A stretch of DNA of 64,000 nucleotides, taken from positions 248,001-312,000 of the forward strand of contig JAFDVW010000007.1 of assembly GCA_018268755.1 (NCBI GenBank), given 5' to 3'. The notes beneath the pieces are model-generated. The model saw only the letters and a list, made by a program, of their open reading frames with translations. It did no database searches and was not told the DNA's origin. This document shows, piece by piece, positions 18,021 through 26,438 of this stretch. The stretch comes from Acidobacteriota bacterium (GTDB taxonomy: Bacteria; Acidobacteriota; Terriglobia; Terriglobales; Acidobacteriaceae). Every line of letters starts with the position of its first letter. Within the stretch, counting starts at the first letter, position 1. The position numbers and the translations under genes are program-made.

Positions 18021-18764
18021 ATGTCCCTTTCCGGAAGGGTAGCTTTGGTGACGGGGGCGTCCCAGGGCATTGGCCGTACTTGCGCTTTGCGCCTCGCCAA
18101 GGCCGGCGCTACCGTGGCGCTGGCGGCCCGCAATCAGGAAAAGCTGAACGAAGTTGCGGCCGAGATTGCCGCCGCCGGCGGCACGGCGGGAGTATTTCCC
18201 CTCGATGTCGCCGACGAAGAGCAGATCAAAACCGCGGTCAAAGCCGTCATCGCGCAGTTCGGCAAGATCGACATTCTGGTGAACAACGCCGGCGTCACCC
18301 GCGACCAGCTGGTCATGCGCATGAAGCGCGCCGACTGGGACGTCGTGCTCAACACCAATCTGACATCGGCATACCTCTGCATCCAGCAGGTCATCGGCTC
18401 CATGCTCAAGCAGCGTTGGGGACGCATCATCAACATCACCAGCGTTTTCGGGCAGATGGGACAAGCCGGGCAGGCGAACTATGCATCTTCCAAAGCCGGG
18501 TTAATCGGCCTGACCATGGCCATGGCGCGGGAAGTGGCTTCCCGCAATATCACCTGCAACGCCGTGGCCCCGGGGTTTATTGAAACCTCCATGACCTCCA
18601 CGCTGAGCGATGAGTTCAAGGAAAACGCCGTCAAGATGATCCCCCTGGGCCGGGTGGGCACGCCGGAAGACGTGGCCCATGCCGTGGCTTTCCTCGCTTC
18701 CGACGAGGCCAGTTACGTGACCGGTCATGTGCTCAACGTGAACGGCGGCATGTTGATGGGATAA
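18021..18764 (+). CDS. fabG: 3-oxoacyl-[acyl-carrier-protein] reductase
   Basis: FabG reduces 3-oxoacyl-ACP with NADPH in fatty-acid elongation. The 247-residue protein has the NADP-binding GASQGIGR, the NNAG motif and the catalytic Tyr/Lys in NYASSKAG. The C-terminus VLNVNGGMLMG and overall length match FabG closely. Other short-chain reductases cannot be fully ruled out because no other fab gene is adjacent. AGGAG at 18011-18015 gives good spacing to the ATG at 18021; an in-frame GTG at 18015 lies inside the ribosome site. Confidence 0.85.
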   Translation: MSLSGRVALVTGASQGIGRTCALRLAKAGATVALAARNQEKLNEVAAEIAAAGGTAGVFPLDVADEEQIKTAVKAVIAQFGKIDILVNNAGVTRDQLVMRMKRADWDVVLNTNLTSAYLCIQQVIGSMLKQRWGRIINITSVFGQMGQAGQANYASSKAGLIGLTMAMAREVASRNITCNAVAPGFIETSMTSTLSDEFKENAVKMIPLGRVGTPEDVAHAVAFLASDEASYVTGHVLNVNGGMLMG

Positions 18765-18831
18765 GAAGAGGCGTCGCCTGGCACATCGCGTTGGCAAGAC
18801 AACCTGAGATTTCTAAAGCCGACGAATCCGC

Positions 18832-18981
18832 GGTTCGTATCAGAGCATCACTTCCCTGATGCCGTCAGAGGCCCGCGATGAATCGCGCGCCGGGACGGCG
18901 CAAGTTACCGCGGCTGATGCCGCGTGATCAAATACTGGTTTCTTCATACGATATGGCTCAAGCCATATCCTGATACGAATC
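18832..18981. repeat. multi-hairpin palindromic element (clover-leaf type)
   Basis: An outer inverted repeat (18832-18843 with 18970-18981, 11 Watson-Crick pairs plus one G:T) encloses five hairpins. These are 18845-18862 (6 bp), 18874-18887 (6 bp), 18887-18901 (5 bp), 18909-18924 (6 bp, loop TGAT) and 18950-18969 (9 bp). It fills the gap between fabG and the GNAT gene and contains no coding frame. There is no T run, so it is not a terminator. It may be a MITE-like repeat or an RNA. Confidence 0.6.
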
Positions 18982-18991
18982 TCTGGTAAAT

Positions 18992-19489
18992 ATGGACGCT
19001 GAGTCCCTCTCTCCGCGAAAGGATGTCGCACTCCGGCAAGCCGCTTCTCCTGCCGAGATCGCCCAAATCCGCGAACTCTTCCTGGAATACGCGCAGTCGC
19101 TTGGCTTCAGCCTCTGTTTTCAGAACTTCGATCAGGAAGTGGCCACGCTTCCCGGAGAGTACGCGCCTCCGGCGGGCCGCCTGTTACTGGCAGAGTATTC
19201 CGGAGCACCTGCTGGCTGCGTGGCGCTCCACGAAATCGCCCCGGAAATCTGCGAGATGAAGCGCCTCTACCTGCGTCCGCAGTATCGCGGCCACGGAATA
19301 GGACGGGCGCTGGTGGAAACCCTCATCGCCGAGGCCCGCCGCATCGGCTACCGCAAAATGCGCCTCGACACCGTCGAACCCAACATGCAGGATGCCGTCG
19401 CTCTATATCGCCGTTTCGGATTTCAGGAAATCGCCCCCTACCGCGTGAACCCAATCGCAGGCGCGTTGTATATGGAGCTAGCACTGTGA
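18992..19489 (+). CDS. GNAT-family N-acetyltransferase
   Basis: A 165-residue acetyl-CoA-dependent acyltransferase. Motif A, YLRPQYRGHGIGRALVE (about 90-106), contains the RGxGIG acetyl-CoA loop, and motif B (ALYRRFGFQEIAPY) follows. The acceptor substrate cannot be predicted. The start lies only 11 bp after the multi-hairpin element and has no clear ribosome site, so the element may affect its translation. Confidence 0.85.
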   Translation: MDAESLSPRKDVALRQAASPAEIAQIRELFLEYAQSLGFSLCFQNFDQEVATLPGEYAPPAGRLLLAEYSGAPAGCVALHEIAPEICEMKRLYLRPQYRGHGIGRALVETLIAEARRIGYRKMRLDTVEPNMQDAVALYRRFGFQEIAPYRVNPIAGALYMELAL

Positions 19490-19635
19490 TTGGGTGGCGA
19501 AGCAACAGTATCCGTGTGGGCACAGGCGTCCCGCCCGGGCGGTAACAAGGACCCTGCATCCTGGCGACGTTCTTTAGCCTGGAGGCACCCTTCTCCCACA
19601 GGTTCAATGCTTTCGTGGAGCGGAAGGACGTGAAG

Positions 19636-19695
19636 TTTCCCGGGTTGGATTCCGCCCAGCGTGGGCGGAACGCCCGCGCCACACCAACCGGGAAA
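19636..19695. repeat. nested palindromic element downstream of ada
   Basis: An imperfect outer inverted repeat (19636-19648 with 19684-19695, one bulged G) surrounds a perfect 9-bp hairpin at 19650-19658 / 19662-19670 with loop GCG. It begins one base after the ada stop codon. No T run follows on the minus strand, so a standard terminator is unlikely, although it could protect the mRNA end. Confidence 0.5.
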
Positions 19696-19696
19696 T

Positions 19697-20791
19697 CTAC
19701 GACTCTACGTTTTCGCGCTCCATCGCCAGTAATGCCTCCTTGCGCTCCACACCCCAGCGGTAGCCGCCCATCTCGCCGTCGCTGCGCACGACGCGATGGC
19801 ATGGGATCGCCACCGCAATGCGGTTGGTCGCGCAGGCGCGAGCGACTGCGCGCGTAGCTGAGGGCTGCCCGATCGCCTTGGCTACCTGGCTGTAGGAACG
19901 CGTCGCCCCCATCGGAATCGTTTGCAGGTACTTCCACACCCGGCGCTGAAATGCGGTGGCCTGAATATCGAGCGGCAGCGCTTTGCTGATCTTCTGGCCC
20001 TGCAGGTAGCGCAACAGATTCTCCTTCCAGGGTCGCAGCGCAGCATCGTCGCGACGGCGCGCAGCGAAGGGGAACTCATGTTTCACCCCTTGCTCCAGCT
20101 CCTCGTCGCTGTCGGCAAACTGGATAGAACAAATTCCCTGGCCGGTGGCGGCAATCAACATGCGCCCCAGCGGCGAATCCGCAAAGGTGTAACGGATGGG
20201 CGCGGCAATGGCTCCGCGGCGGTACTTATCGGGGGTCATGCCCAACTGCGAGGCGGTGCGCTCATACAGACGGCTGCTGGAGCTGTAGCCAGCGTCATAC
20301 AGGGCACGCGTCACCGAGTGGCCCGCCTGCAGATTGCGCTTCAGCTGGTTCATGCGGCAGGAGTCGGCATAAGCTTTCGGCGTCACCCCCAGCGCAGCCT
20401 TGAATGTCCTCTGCAAGTGGAAGGGGCTCTGGCCAAACAACTTGCTAAGGTCGCCCAGCGTGACCGCTTCGTCCAGATGACGCTCAAGGTAGCGGCAAAT
20501 GGCCTTGACCAGGACGGTCTGGGGATTTCCCCCCGCAGTTTTGGGACGGCAGCGCAGGCAGGCACGGAAGCCGGCCTGCTCCGCCTGTGCCGGCGTGGTA
20601 AAAAACCGTACGTTCTCCCGCCGCGCATGTTTGGCCGGGCAGGAAGGACGGCAATAGATTCCGGTGGAGGATACGGCGAACACGAACTTGCCATCGTGGG
20701 CGGCATCACGCGTCAATACGGCCTGCCAGCGAGCGGATTGGTTCATGTTGCTCATGCCTTCAGTCGCGAACACTGCATTCAGGGTTGTCAT
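19697..20791 (-). CDS. ada: bifunctional adaptive-response regulator / O6-methylguanine-DNA methyltransferase
   Basis: Ada removes methyl groups from phosphotriesters and O6-methylguanine and, once methylated, activates alkylation-repair genes. The domain order is complete in 364 residues. The N-terminal zinc/phosphotriester domain has cysteines in YCRPSCPAKH and CLRCRP. An AraC-type helix-turn-helix follows at about 110-190, then the ribonuclease-like and methyltransferase domains with the acceptor cysteine in AIPCHRVV. In-frame ATGs at 20791, 20755 and 20746 are all possible starts. The gene is divergent from the CBM9-like gene. Confidence 0.92.
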   Translation of the reverse strand: MTTLNAVFATEGMSNMNQSARWQAVLTRDAAHDGKFVFAVSSTGIYCRPSCPAKHARRENVRFFTTPAQAEQAGFRACLRCRPKTAGGNPQTVLVKAICRYLERHLDEAVTLGDLSKLFGQSPFHLQRTFKAALGVTPKAYADSCRMNQLKRNLQAGHSVTRALYDAGYSSSSRLYERTASQLGMTPDKYRRGAIAAPIRYTFADSPLGRMLIAATGQGICSIQFADSDEELEQGVKHEFPFAARRRDDAALRPWKENLLRYLQGQKISKALPLDIQATAFQRRVWKYLQTIPMGATRSYSQVAKAIGQPSATRAVARACATNRIAVAIPCHRVVRSDGEMGGYRWGVERKEALLAMERENVES

Positions 20792-20917
20792 GCCCGCAGA
20801 TTAGGCCTGTTCTCATCGGTGAGCTATCCGGTTCTTGCGTTCAAAACATTTTTCCCGGCCGCTTGCGGTATGCTGATAGCAAACTTCCGCGAGCCCGCAG
20901 GCCACTCGCAAGATCCT

Positions 20918-21574
20918 ATGACACAAACCCAATCCGCTGTGCCTCCCCCGTCGGAGGTCATCGCTGCCCACGTTGCGCAGGAAATTCCCTTACACGCCGC
21001 CCACCCGCATGCCGCCTGGAACGCCGCCCAGCCCATTATCTTTTCCGCCGACTGGCAGGGCCAGGACCCGGACCCCCAGCGCGAAACCCAGGTGCGCGTG
21101 CTTTGGACGCAGTCCACTTTATATCTGCGTTTCGACTGCCGCTACCGCATGTTACATGTCTTCCCAGACTCAGACCCGGACGGCCGTCGCGACCAGCTTT
21201 GGGACCGCGATGTTGCCGAAGCCTTCCTGCAGCCCGATCCTGCACAGGAACGCTACTATCGCGAATTTGAGGTCAGCCCCAACGGGATGTGGATCGATCT
21301 CGACGTTTTCCCTGGAGGCATCGCCGACCTGAAAAGCGGGCTGCGTAAGTCTACCGCGCTGAACGAGGCGGCGCGCACCTGGGCGGCGGAGCTGGCTATC
21401 CCCATGCCCGCCCTTACTCCCAGCTTCGACCCGGAAAAAGTCTGGCGGGCCAATTTCTACCGGGTTGAGGGCCGGGAAGAGCCGCGCGCCTATCTGGCCT
21501 GGCGGCCCACTTATTCGCCGGAACCCCAGTTCCACGTGCCGGGAGCATTCGGAAAATTACGCTTTGTGCGTTGA
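20918..21574 (+). CDS. carbohydrate-binding family 9-like (DOMON-type) protein
   Basis: A 218-residue protein without a signal peptide. The pattern of a short beta-rich domain with LYLRFDCRY, a WDRDVAEAFLQPD motif, YYREFEVSPNGMWIDLDV and a terminal RAYLAWRPTYSPEPQFHVP is that of CBM9-like proteins. In true xylanases these bind sugar ends; free-standing copies like this have no settled role. A much longer frame upstream overlaps ada antisense and is not coding. Start chosen at the ATG preceding the first conserved region. Confidence 0.75.
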   Translation: MTQTQSAVPPPSEVIAAHVAQEIPLHAAHPHAAWNAAQPIIFSADWQGQDPDPQRETQVRVLWTQSTLYLRFDCRYRMLHVFPDSDPDGRRDQLWDRDVAEAFLQPDPAQERYYREFEVSPNGMWIDLDVFPGGIADLKSGLRKSTALNEAARTWAAELAIPMPALTPSFDPEKVWRANFYRVEGREEPRAYLAWRPTYSPEPQFHVPGAFGKLRFVR

Positions 21575-21664
21575 AATCATTGCCGCTTTCTCGATCAGCA
21601 ATTAGAGTATGGGCCAGTCCAAAGGAAGCCCACGAGCACCCGAAGACGTGTGAGGAGGAAAGTC

Positions 21665-22171
21665 ATGATGTCGAAGAACCTGCGTCGTATCGCCTTTTTG
21701 CTGGCCCTGATCACCGCCGGCCTCGCTTCGGCCCAGCAAGCCAAGCCCGGCGTGCTTACAGCCGAGGAGACCAAGAAGGCGGCCCCCGCCACCTATTTCT
21801 TCCGTGGCCAGTCCGCGCCCGTACAAATCCGCAATGCCGGCGGCTTCCGCCTTTCCGGCGACAAGCTGGTGCTGGCCGCCTTGGTGGATACTTCCGGTTA
21901 CGCCTCCGACGTGCAGGCCAAATACCAGGGCCTGCTGATCACCGAGGTCAAACTGTCCATCGAAGGCACTTCTCTCGCCCCCGGGCAGTATGGATTTGGC
22001 TTCTCCCAGGACGGCAAGTTTCTGGTGCTGGACGTGGGCGCCAATGACCTGTTCACCGTGTCCGCGCACAACGACGACAAGCTAGCCCATCCCGTGCCCT
22101 TGAAAGTGGTGGCGGATGGAGCGGGCTATCGCCTCTACGCCGGCCGCAAGTGGGTCAGCTTGAAGCCCTAG
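21665..22171 (+). CDS. secreted protein of unknown function
   Basis: A 168-residue product with a clear signal peptide (positively charged start, hydrophobic core ~9-20, cleavage near LASAQQ). The mature part is predicted to be beta-rich and glycine-rich, with no family I recognise. GAGGAGG lies about six bases before the ATG at 21665, which decides the start. A strong terminator follows 20 bp after the stop, so this gene is probably a single transcript end. Confidence 0.75.
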   Translation: MMSKNLRRIAFLLALITAGLASAQQAKPGVLTAEETKKAAPATYFFRGQSAPVQIRNAGGFRLSGDKLVLAALVDTSGYASDVQAKYQGLLITEVKLSIEGTSLAPGQYGFGFSQDGKFLVLDVGANDLFTVSAHNDDKLAHPVPLKVVADGAGYRLYAGRKWVSLKP

Positions 22172-22191
22172 CAGACTTCAATCGCAAAAAC

Positions 22192-22221
22192 AAAAGGCAG
22201 CGCGGAAGCGCTGCCTTTTTT
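22192..22221. terminator. bidirectional Rho-independent terminator
   Basis: A perfect stem AAAAGGCAGCGC / GCGCTGCCTTTT with loop GGAA ends in six T on the plus strand; the A run on the left makes it work on the minus strand too. It lies between the converging genes 21665-22171 and 22238-22918. Confidence 0.92.
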
Positions 22222-22237
22222 GCTGCTTCCTGAATCT

Positions 22238-22918
22238 TCAGTGGGGCTTGGGTTGCAAAGGCCCGAGCACCGCCGAAATACCGGCCCGCTTGCGCAACTC
22301 GGTGAGCAACGCCACCGCCGCGTTCTGATAGGTCTTGGTAGGATCGGAAGGGTCGGCCCACACTGCCTCATACACCAGTTGCGCCGCATCATTGATGTCA
22401 ATGTGCAGCGCGGCTTCCAGGTGGTCCACTTTTTCCTGGAGCCGGGCATGGCAAGCCTGGCATACCGAAGCAGGCTCAAACGCTCCGGGATGATTTTCCT
22501 CATGAGTGCAGCGGAAGCTCTCCGCCGCATTGATCTGCATATGCGAGGCATAGACCTGCGATTTGAACTCGCGCAGGAAACGCTCGCGCTCCTCTTCCAG
22601 TTTGCTGGGGTCCGGAGCCGCTTCCTCGCTGGTGGCGAGAATCTCGTCGGCCTCCGCCACCGCAACTTTGACTTCGGTGGGCGAGACCCGCTCCGCGTGC
22701 TTGCAGACCGGGCACGCGCTCAGATTGGCCGGGTAATAGGTCTTGCAATGGGCGCAAGGCAGGCCATAGCCGATGATTCGCTCCCCCGCCGGGGCCACTG
22801 CCGTGGCGGCCTTGGCGCGGACTACGGCAACATCGGGCCGCGTGACCGCAGCGGAACTGACCACTGCCGGGGTGATATTAGGTTGCACGCCAGGTTTCGG
22901 CGTCTGTGTCGTATTCAT
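22238..22918 (-). CDS. protein with two cysteine-rich (probable zinc) motifs, unknown function
   Basis: A 226-residue soluble protein. After a low-complexity Ala/Val/Pro start, residues ~54-72 hold a zinc-ribbon-like pair of CxxC motifs (CAHCKTYYPANLSACPVC). A second cysteine/histidine set follows around 130-155, with FRCTHEENH and CQACH. A charged, probably helical stretch (EEERERFLREFKSQ) lies between them. CQACH has the CxxCH form of a haem site, but without a signal peptide covalent haem is unlikely and metal binding is preferred. GGGAG about eight bases upstream supports the ATG. Confidence 0.7.
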   Translation of the reverse strand: MNTTQTPKPGVQPNITPAVVSSAAVTRPDVAVVRAKAATAVAPAGERIIGYGLPCAHCKTYYPANLSACPVCKHAERVSPTEVKVAVAEADEILATSEEAAPDPSKLEEERERFLREFKSQVYASHMQINAAESFRCTHEENHPGAFEPASVCQACHARLQEKVDHLEAALHIDINDAAQLVYEAVWADPSDPTKTYQNAAVALLTELRKRAGISAVLGPLQPKPH

Positions 22919-23078
22919 GCCATTACTCCCAAGACGGAGAGCACTGCGAAGCAAAACCCCATTCATTCTAGGACGGATACGTCCAAAAGCCACGGCACAA
23001 CAGTGCATAGCCAGGCACTGCCCGATTGGACAGCAGCCAAACCGTTGCAAGCGCTGGAAACCCGCGATGCAGCCGATC

Positions 23079-24566
23079 TTACCGGGTCTGGCCGGCGCGC
23101 AGAAGACCTTGTGCGGAGCGCGATGAAACCGGTTCCGGCTGCAGGGCCGAGGCCTTCATCAGCTTCAGCAACTCCTGGCGCCGGGTCTGATACAAACCCT
23201 GCTGCGGAGCCAGACGTGCCGCCGTCTCCAGCTCTTTCAGCGCCTCTTCATAGGAATCCATGGTGATAAGGCAAGCCGCCAGACTGTAGTGGTTCTCCGC
23301 CGTCGGTTGCAGGCGCACGGCTTCGCGGAACTCCCGGGCGGCGGCTTCCAGATTCTGCGTCTGCAAAAAGGCGATTCCCAGATAATGGTGGCCCAGGGCC
23401 GCGTCGGGGGCCAACGCGACCGCCATCCGCAACTCGCGCAATGCCTCCTCCGGCCGCTGCAGCAACAGCAGCGCTTGTCCCAACACCCGGTGCTCGCCGG
23501 CCCCATCGGGATTTTCCTCGATGGCCCGCCGCAAGGCCGGCACCGCCAATTCATATTGCCGCCGCGCCATCAGCGCCTTGGCCAGTGTGCTGTGCCCGCC
23601 CCGCCACTGCGGACTCTGGCGGTAAAGATCCTGCAGTTCGACGATGGCTGCCTCATAGTCGCCGCTTTCATACAGGACCGCGCCCAGGCTTTCCCGCACC
23701 GAGGGCTCGCTCGGAATCAGCTTTTTCGCGGCCCGCAATTCACTGGTCGCCCCCTGCAGGTCTCCCTTCTGTTGCAGAAGGAGCGCAAAATCCTTGTGGA
23801 TGTTCCACTCCTCGGGTGCGAGCGAAAGTGCCTCGCGATAGGCCGTCTCCGCCTTCCCCGGCTCTCCCGCCCGCTGGAGCGCGGCGCCCTGAGCGGCAAT
23901 CACAGCGGCGTTCTTTGGATCGCGTTCCCTCGCCTGCTCGAAGGCAAAAATGGCGGCGTGATACTTCTCATTGAGTTGCAACCCCAATCCCAGGTAATGG
24001 TGGGCTTCTGCGTTCTCCGGATCCAGGCTCAGTGCGGTCCGGGCCTCGGCAACCGTATTCTCTCCATCGTCGGACTTGTAGAAGACGTATGCCAGGCGGT
24101 TATGAACTTCGGGAAAGCTGGGGTCAAGCTCCTTGGAGGTCGAGAACTCATCAAAGGCCTGGTCCCAATCCCCTTGTTTCTCCCGCATGGAGCCCAGGGC
24201 AAAGTGCAGGGCAGCATTTTCCCGGTCGGTCGCCAACAGTCGGCGCAGCAGCCGTTCCGCGTCCGCGTAGCGCTTCTCCCCGGCTGCTTGATGGGCCTGC
24301 CACAGGCTTGCCGGGCATTCTCCGGCGGGATTCGACTCGCCGGCTTTGGCTACGCCCCCTTCGGCACGCAGCAAGGCTTGAGAAGCCTCGTCTTGGGGCA
24401 AAAGCATGCCTCGCTCCCGCACCAGGCGGTGTAAGCGGGCAGAACTGACGCCGCCCGTCTTCCAGGCTATGAACTCATTACAGGTCAGTGGTTTAGATGT
24501 CACCTGGCAGGTCGCAGGCAAGGCCGCGAGGGCCATCAACAGGAAGAATGCGCCTTGGTGCCGCAC
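23079..24566 (-). CDS. secreted/periplasmic TPR-repeat protein
   Basis: A 495-residue protein with a signal peptide (hydrophobic core ~6-20, then cysteine at 21). It has one short cysteine-containing N-terminal region and then about ten consecutive 34-residue TPR units from ~95 to the end; conserved Ala/Gly/Pro positions recur (for example AEAHHYLGLGLQLNEKY). TPR proteins act as protein-interaction scaffolds. No enzyme domain is present. Cys21 follows ALPAT, which is only partly lipobox-like, so lipid anchoring is uncertain. Confidence 0.85.
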   Translation of the reverse strand: MRHQGAFFLLMALAALPATCQVTSKPLTCNEFIAWKTGGVSSARLHRLVRERGMLLPQDEASQALLRAEGGVAKAGESNPAGECPASLWQAHQAAGEKRYADAERLLRRLLATDRENAALHFALGSMREKQGDWDQAFDEFSTSKELDPSFPEVHNRLAYVFYKSDDGENTVAEARTALSLDPENAEAHHYLGLGLQLNEKYHAAIFAFEQARERDPKNAAVIAAQGAALQRAGEPGKAETAYREALSLAPEEWNIHKDFALLLQQKGDLQGATSELRAAKKLIPSEPSVRESLGAVLYESGDYEAAIVELQDLYRQSPQWRGGHSTLAKALMARRQYELAVPALRRAIEENPDGAGEHRVLGQALLLLQRPEEALRELRMAVALAPDAALGHHYLGIAFLQTQNLEAAAREFREAVRLQPTAENHYSLAACLITMDSYEEALKELETAARLAPQQGLYQTRRQELLKLMKASALQPEPVSSRSAQGLLRAGQTR

Positions 24567-24779
24567 AGGGGCTCCTCGCCAGAAGTGGGATAGAGATTTA
24601 GGAAGCTGAATCGCACCATACGAGGTTCGCCCGGTGGCCGGAAGGTAACGGAGGTCACATGCACCTTTGTCCGCAACTTTTCCCGGAAAGCCGGGTTTAC
24701 GACTGGGGGAGTAGTGTGTTTTGGATCCTGCGCCGAAACCCGGCGCCGCCGGGCGACTCCCGGCTTACACGGAGGATGT

Positions 24780-24971
24780 ATGTTCGAAGGTCTATTTCAA
24801 CCGATGCACCTGCTGGTCATCTTTGGTATTGCCCTGCTCGTCTTTGGTCCCAAAAAACTGCCCGAACTTGGCAAAGGCATCGGCGAAGGCATTCGCAGCT
24901 TCCGCGACAGCATGAAGGAACAGCCCGAGGCCCCCAAGGACAATCATTCCAACCCTGAGACCAAGAGCTAA
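24780..24971 (+). CDS. tatA: Sec-independent translocase subunit TatA/TatE
   Basis: TatA oligomers form the pore of the twin-arginine pathway that exports folded proteins. The 63-residue protein has one hydrophobic segment (about 9-24) and the signature FGPKKLPELGKGIGEGI, an amphipathic helix and an acidic/polar tail. GGAGG four to five bases before the ATG at 24780 fixes the start. No tatC is nearby, so the other subunits must be elsewhere. Confidence 0.92.
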   Translation: MFEGLFQPMHLLVIFGIALLVFGPKKLPELGKGIGEGIRSFRDSMKEQPEAPKDNHSNPETKS

Positions 24972-25040
24972 CCTCTATCCCGCCCCGGGAAAGTCCATTG
25001 CCGGAAGTGTGATTTCTCGTGATACAACTGATGGTCTCCT

Positions 25041-26312
25041 ATGCCTGTCACGGAAAAAGACACTTCGGCTGGGCTGGATTTGAACTGGGTCCGCCCGCAA
25101 TTTCCCGCGCTCACACAAATCGTGAACGGCCATCCTGCGGTATTCCTGGATGGTCCGGGCGGAACCCAGGTGCCGCAGCGCGTGCTCGCGGCCATCACCG
25201 ACTATCTGGCCAATTCGAACGCCAATACCCACGGGGTGCATGCCACCAGCCGGCGCACCGACGCCGTGATCCAGGCCGCCCGCGCCGCCATGGCCGACTT
25301 TTTTCACAGTGATCCGGATGAAGTCGTCTTGGGGGCCAACATGACCTCGCTGACCTTTATGATCAGCCGCTCGATCGGCCGCGAACTCGGGCCGGGCGAC
25401 GAAATCCTGCTCACCGTCCTCGACCATGACGCCAACGTCTCGCCGTGGCGCGCCCTGGAAGAGCGCGGCGTGACCATCCGCTATGTGGACATCCACGAAG
25501 CCGATTGCACCCTCGACCTGCAGGACCTGGCGAGCAAGCTCAATCCCCGCACGCGTCTGGTGGCCGTCGGGCTGGCTTCGAACGCCGTCGGCACGATCAA
25601 TCCGGTGCGGGAAATTGCCCGCCTCGCCCATAACGTGGGCGCGCTGATCTATGTGGATGCCGTGCACTATGCGCCGCACGGGCCAATCGACGTGCGCGCC
25701 CTGGACTGTGATTTTCTGGTCTGCTCCCCGTACAAGTTCTTCGGCCCCCATGCCGGCGTGTTGTACGGGAAACGCGAGCACCTGCAGCGCTTCCGGCCTT
25801 ACAAAGTGCGGCCCAACACGGACGCCATTCCGGCCTGTTGGGAACAGGGCACGCTGAACCACGAGAGCATCGCCGGCGTCACCGCGTGCGTGGACTATCT
25901 GGCTGACCTGGGCCGGCGCGTAGAACCCGGCGCCGCCACCCGGCGGGCGGCCCTCGACGCCGCCTATCAGGCCATTCAGCAGCACGAACGCGAGCTGATT
26001 ACTCTTCTGATCAACGAGCTCCTCACCATCCCGGGGCTCAAGCTGTACGGCATTCCGGAGGCAAGCCGTGTGGAGCAACGTTGCCCGACCATTTCCATTC
26101 GTGTGGCCGGACATACGCCGATGCAACTCAGCACCAAGCTGGCCGAGCAGGGCTTCTTCACCTGGGAAGGAAACTTCTACGCCTTGGGCCTCAGCGAACG
26201 GCTGAACGTGGAAAAAGACGGTGGCCTGCTCCGTATCGGCCTGGCCCACTACAACACGCGGGAAGAAGTGGAGCGGCTGGTGGTGGCCTTAAAGAAGATT
26301 GCTGGAGAATAG
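25041..26312 (+). CDS. cysteine-desulfurase-like PLP enzyme
   Basis: A 423-residue class V aminotransferase fold protein. The PLP lysine lies in CSPYKFFGPH, the PLP-contacting histidine in NTHGVHATSRR and the aspartate in YVDAVHYAPH. These features match the cysteine-desulfurase-like family (TIGR01976 type) rather than IscS or SufS, and the active-site cysteine loop of IscS is not evident. It may act on cysteine, selenocysteine or another amino acid. There is no iron-sulfur gene nearby. Confidence 0.85.
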   Translation: MPVTEKDTSAGLDLNWVRPQFPALTQIVNGHPAVFLDGPGGTQVPQRVLAAITDYLANSNANTHGVHATSRRTDAVIQAARAAMADFFHSDPDEVVLGANMTSLTFMISRSIGRELGPGDEILLTVLDHDANVSPWRALEERGVTIRYVDIHEADCTLDLQDLASKLNPRTRLVAVGLASNAVGTINPVREIARLAHNVGALIYVDAVHYAPHGPIDVRALDCDFLVCSPYKFFGPHAGVLYGKREHLQRFRPYKVRPNTDAIPACWEQGTLNHESIAGVTACVDYLADLGRRVEPGAATRRAALDAAYQAIQQHERELITLLINELLTIPGLKLYGIPEASRVEQRCPTISIRVAGHTPMQLSTKLAEQGFFTWEGNFYALGLSERLNVEKDGGLLRIGLAHYNTREEVERLVVALKKIAGE

Positions 26313-26438
26313 CGCCGCAATGCAGATTCCGGGCTTGTAGTTACGTTCGTGATGTAGGGAAGCGCGGTAAAAGCTGCCATTCTGGTATTCGCTTGCAGAT
26401 AGGCACACTGGGTACCTTGGCCTGTTTCAAGTTTCGAC

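Noticed and set aside
19922..20917. Long N-terminal extension of the CBM9-like protein
   Set aside because: It lies antisense to ada and has no similarity; the ATG at 20918 begins just before the conserved part.
20785..21270. A 161-residue frame starting at 20785
   Set aside because: Overlaps the CBM9-like gene in another frame, and is rich in Arg/Pro as expected for a shadow.
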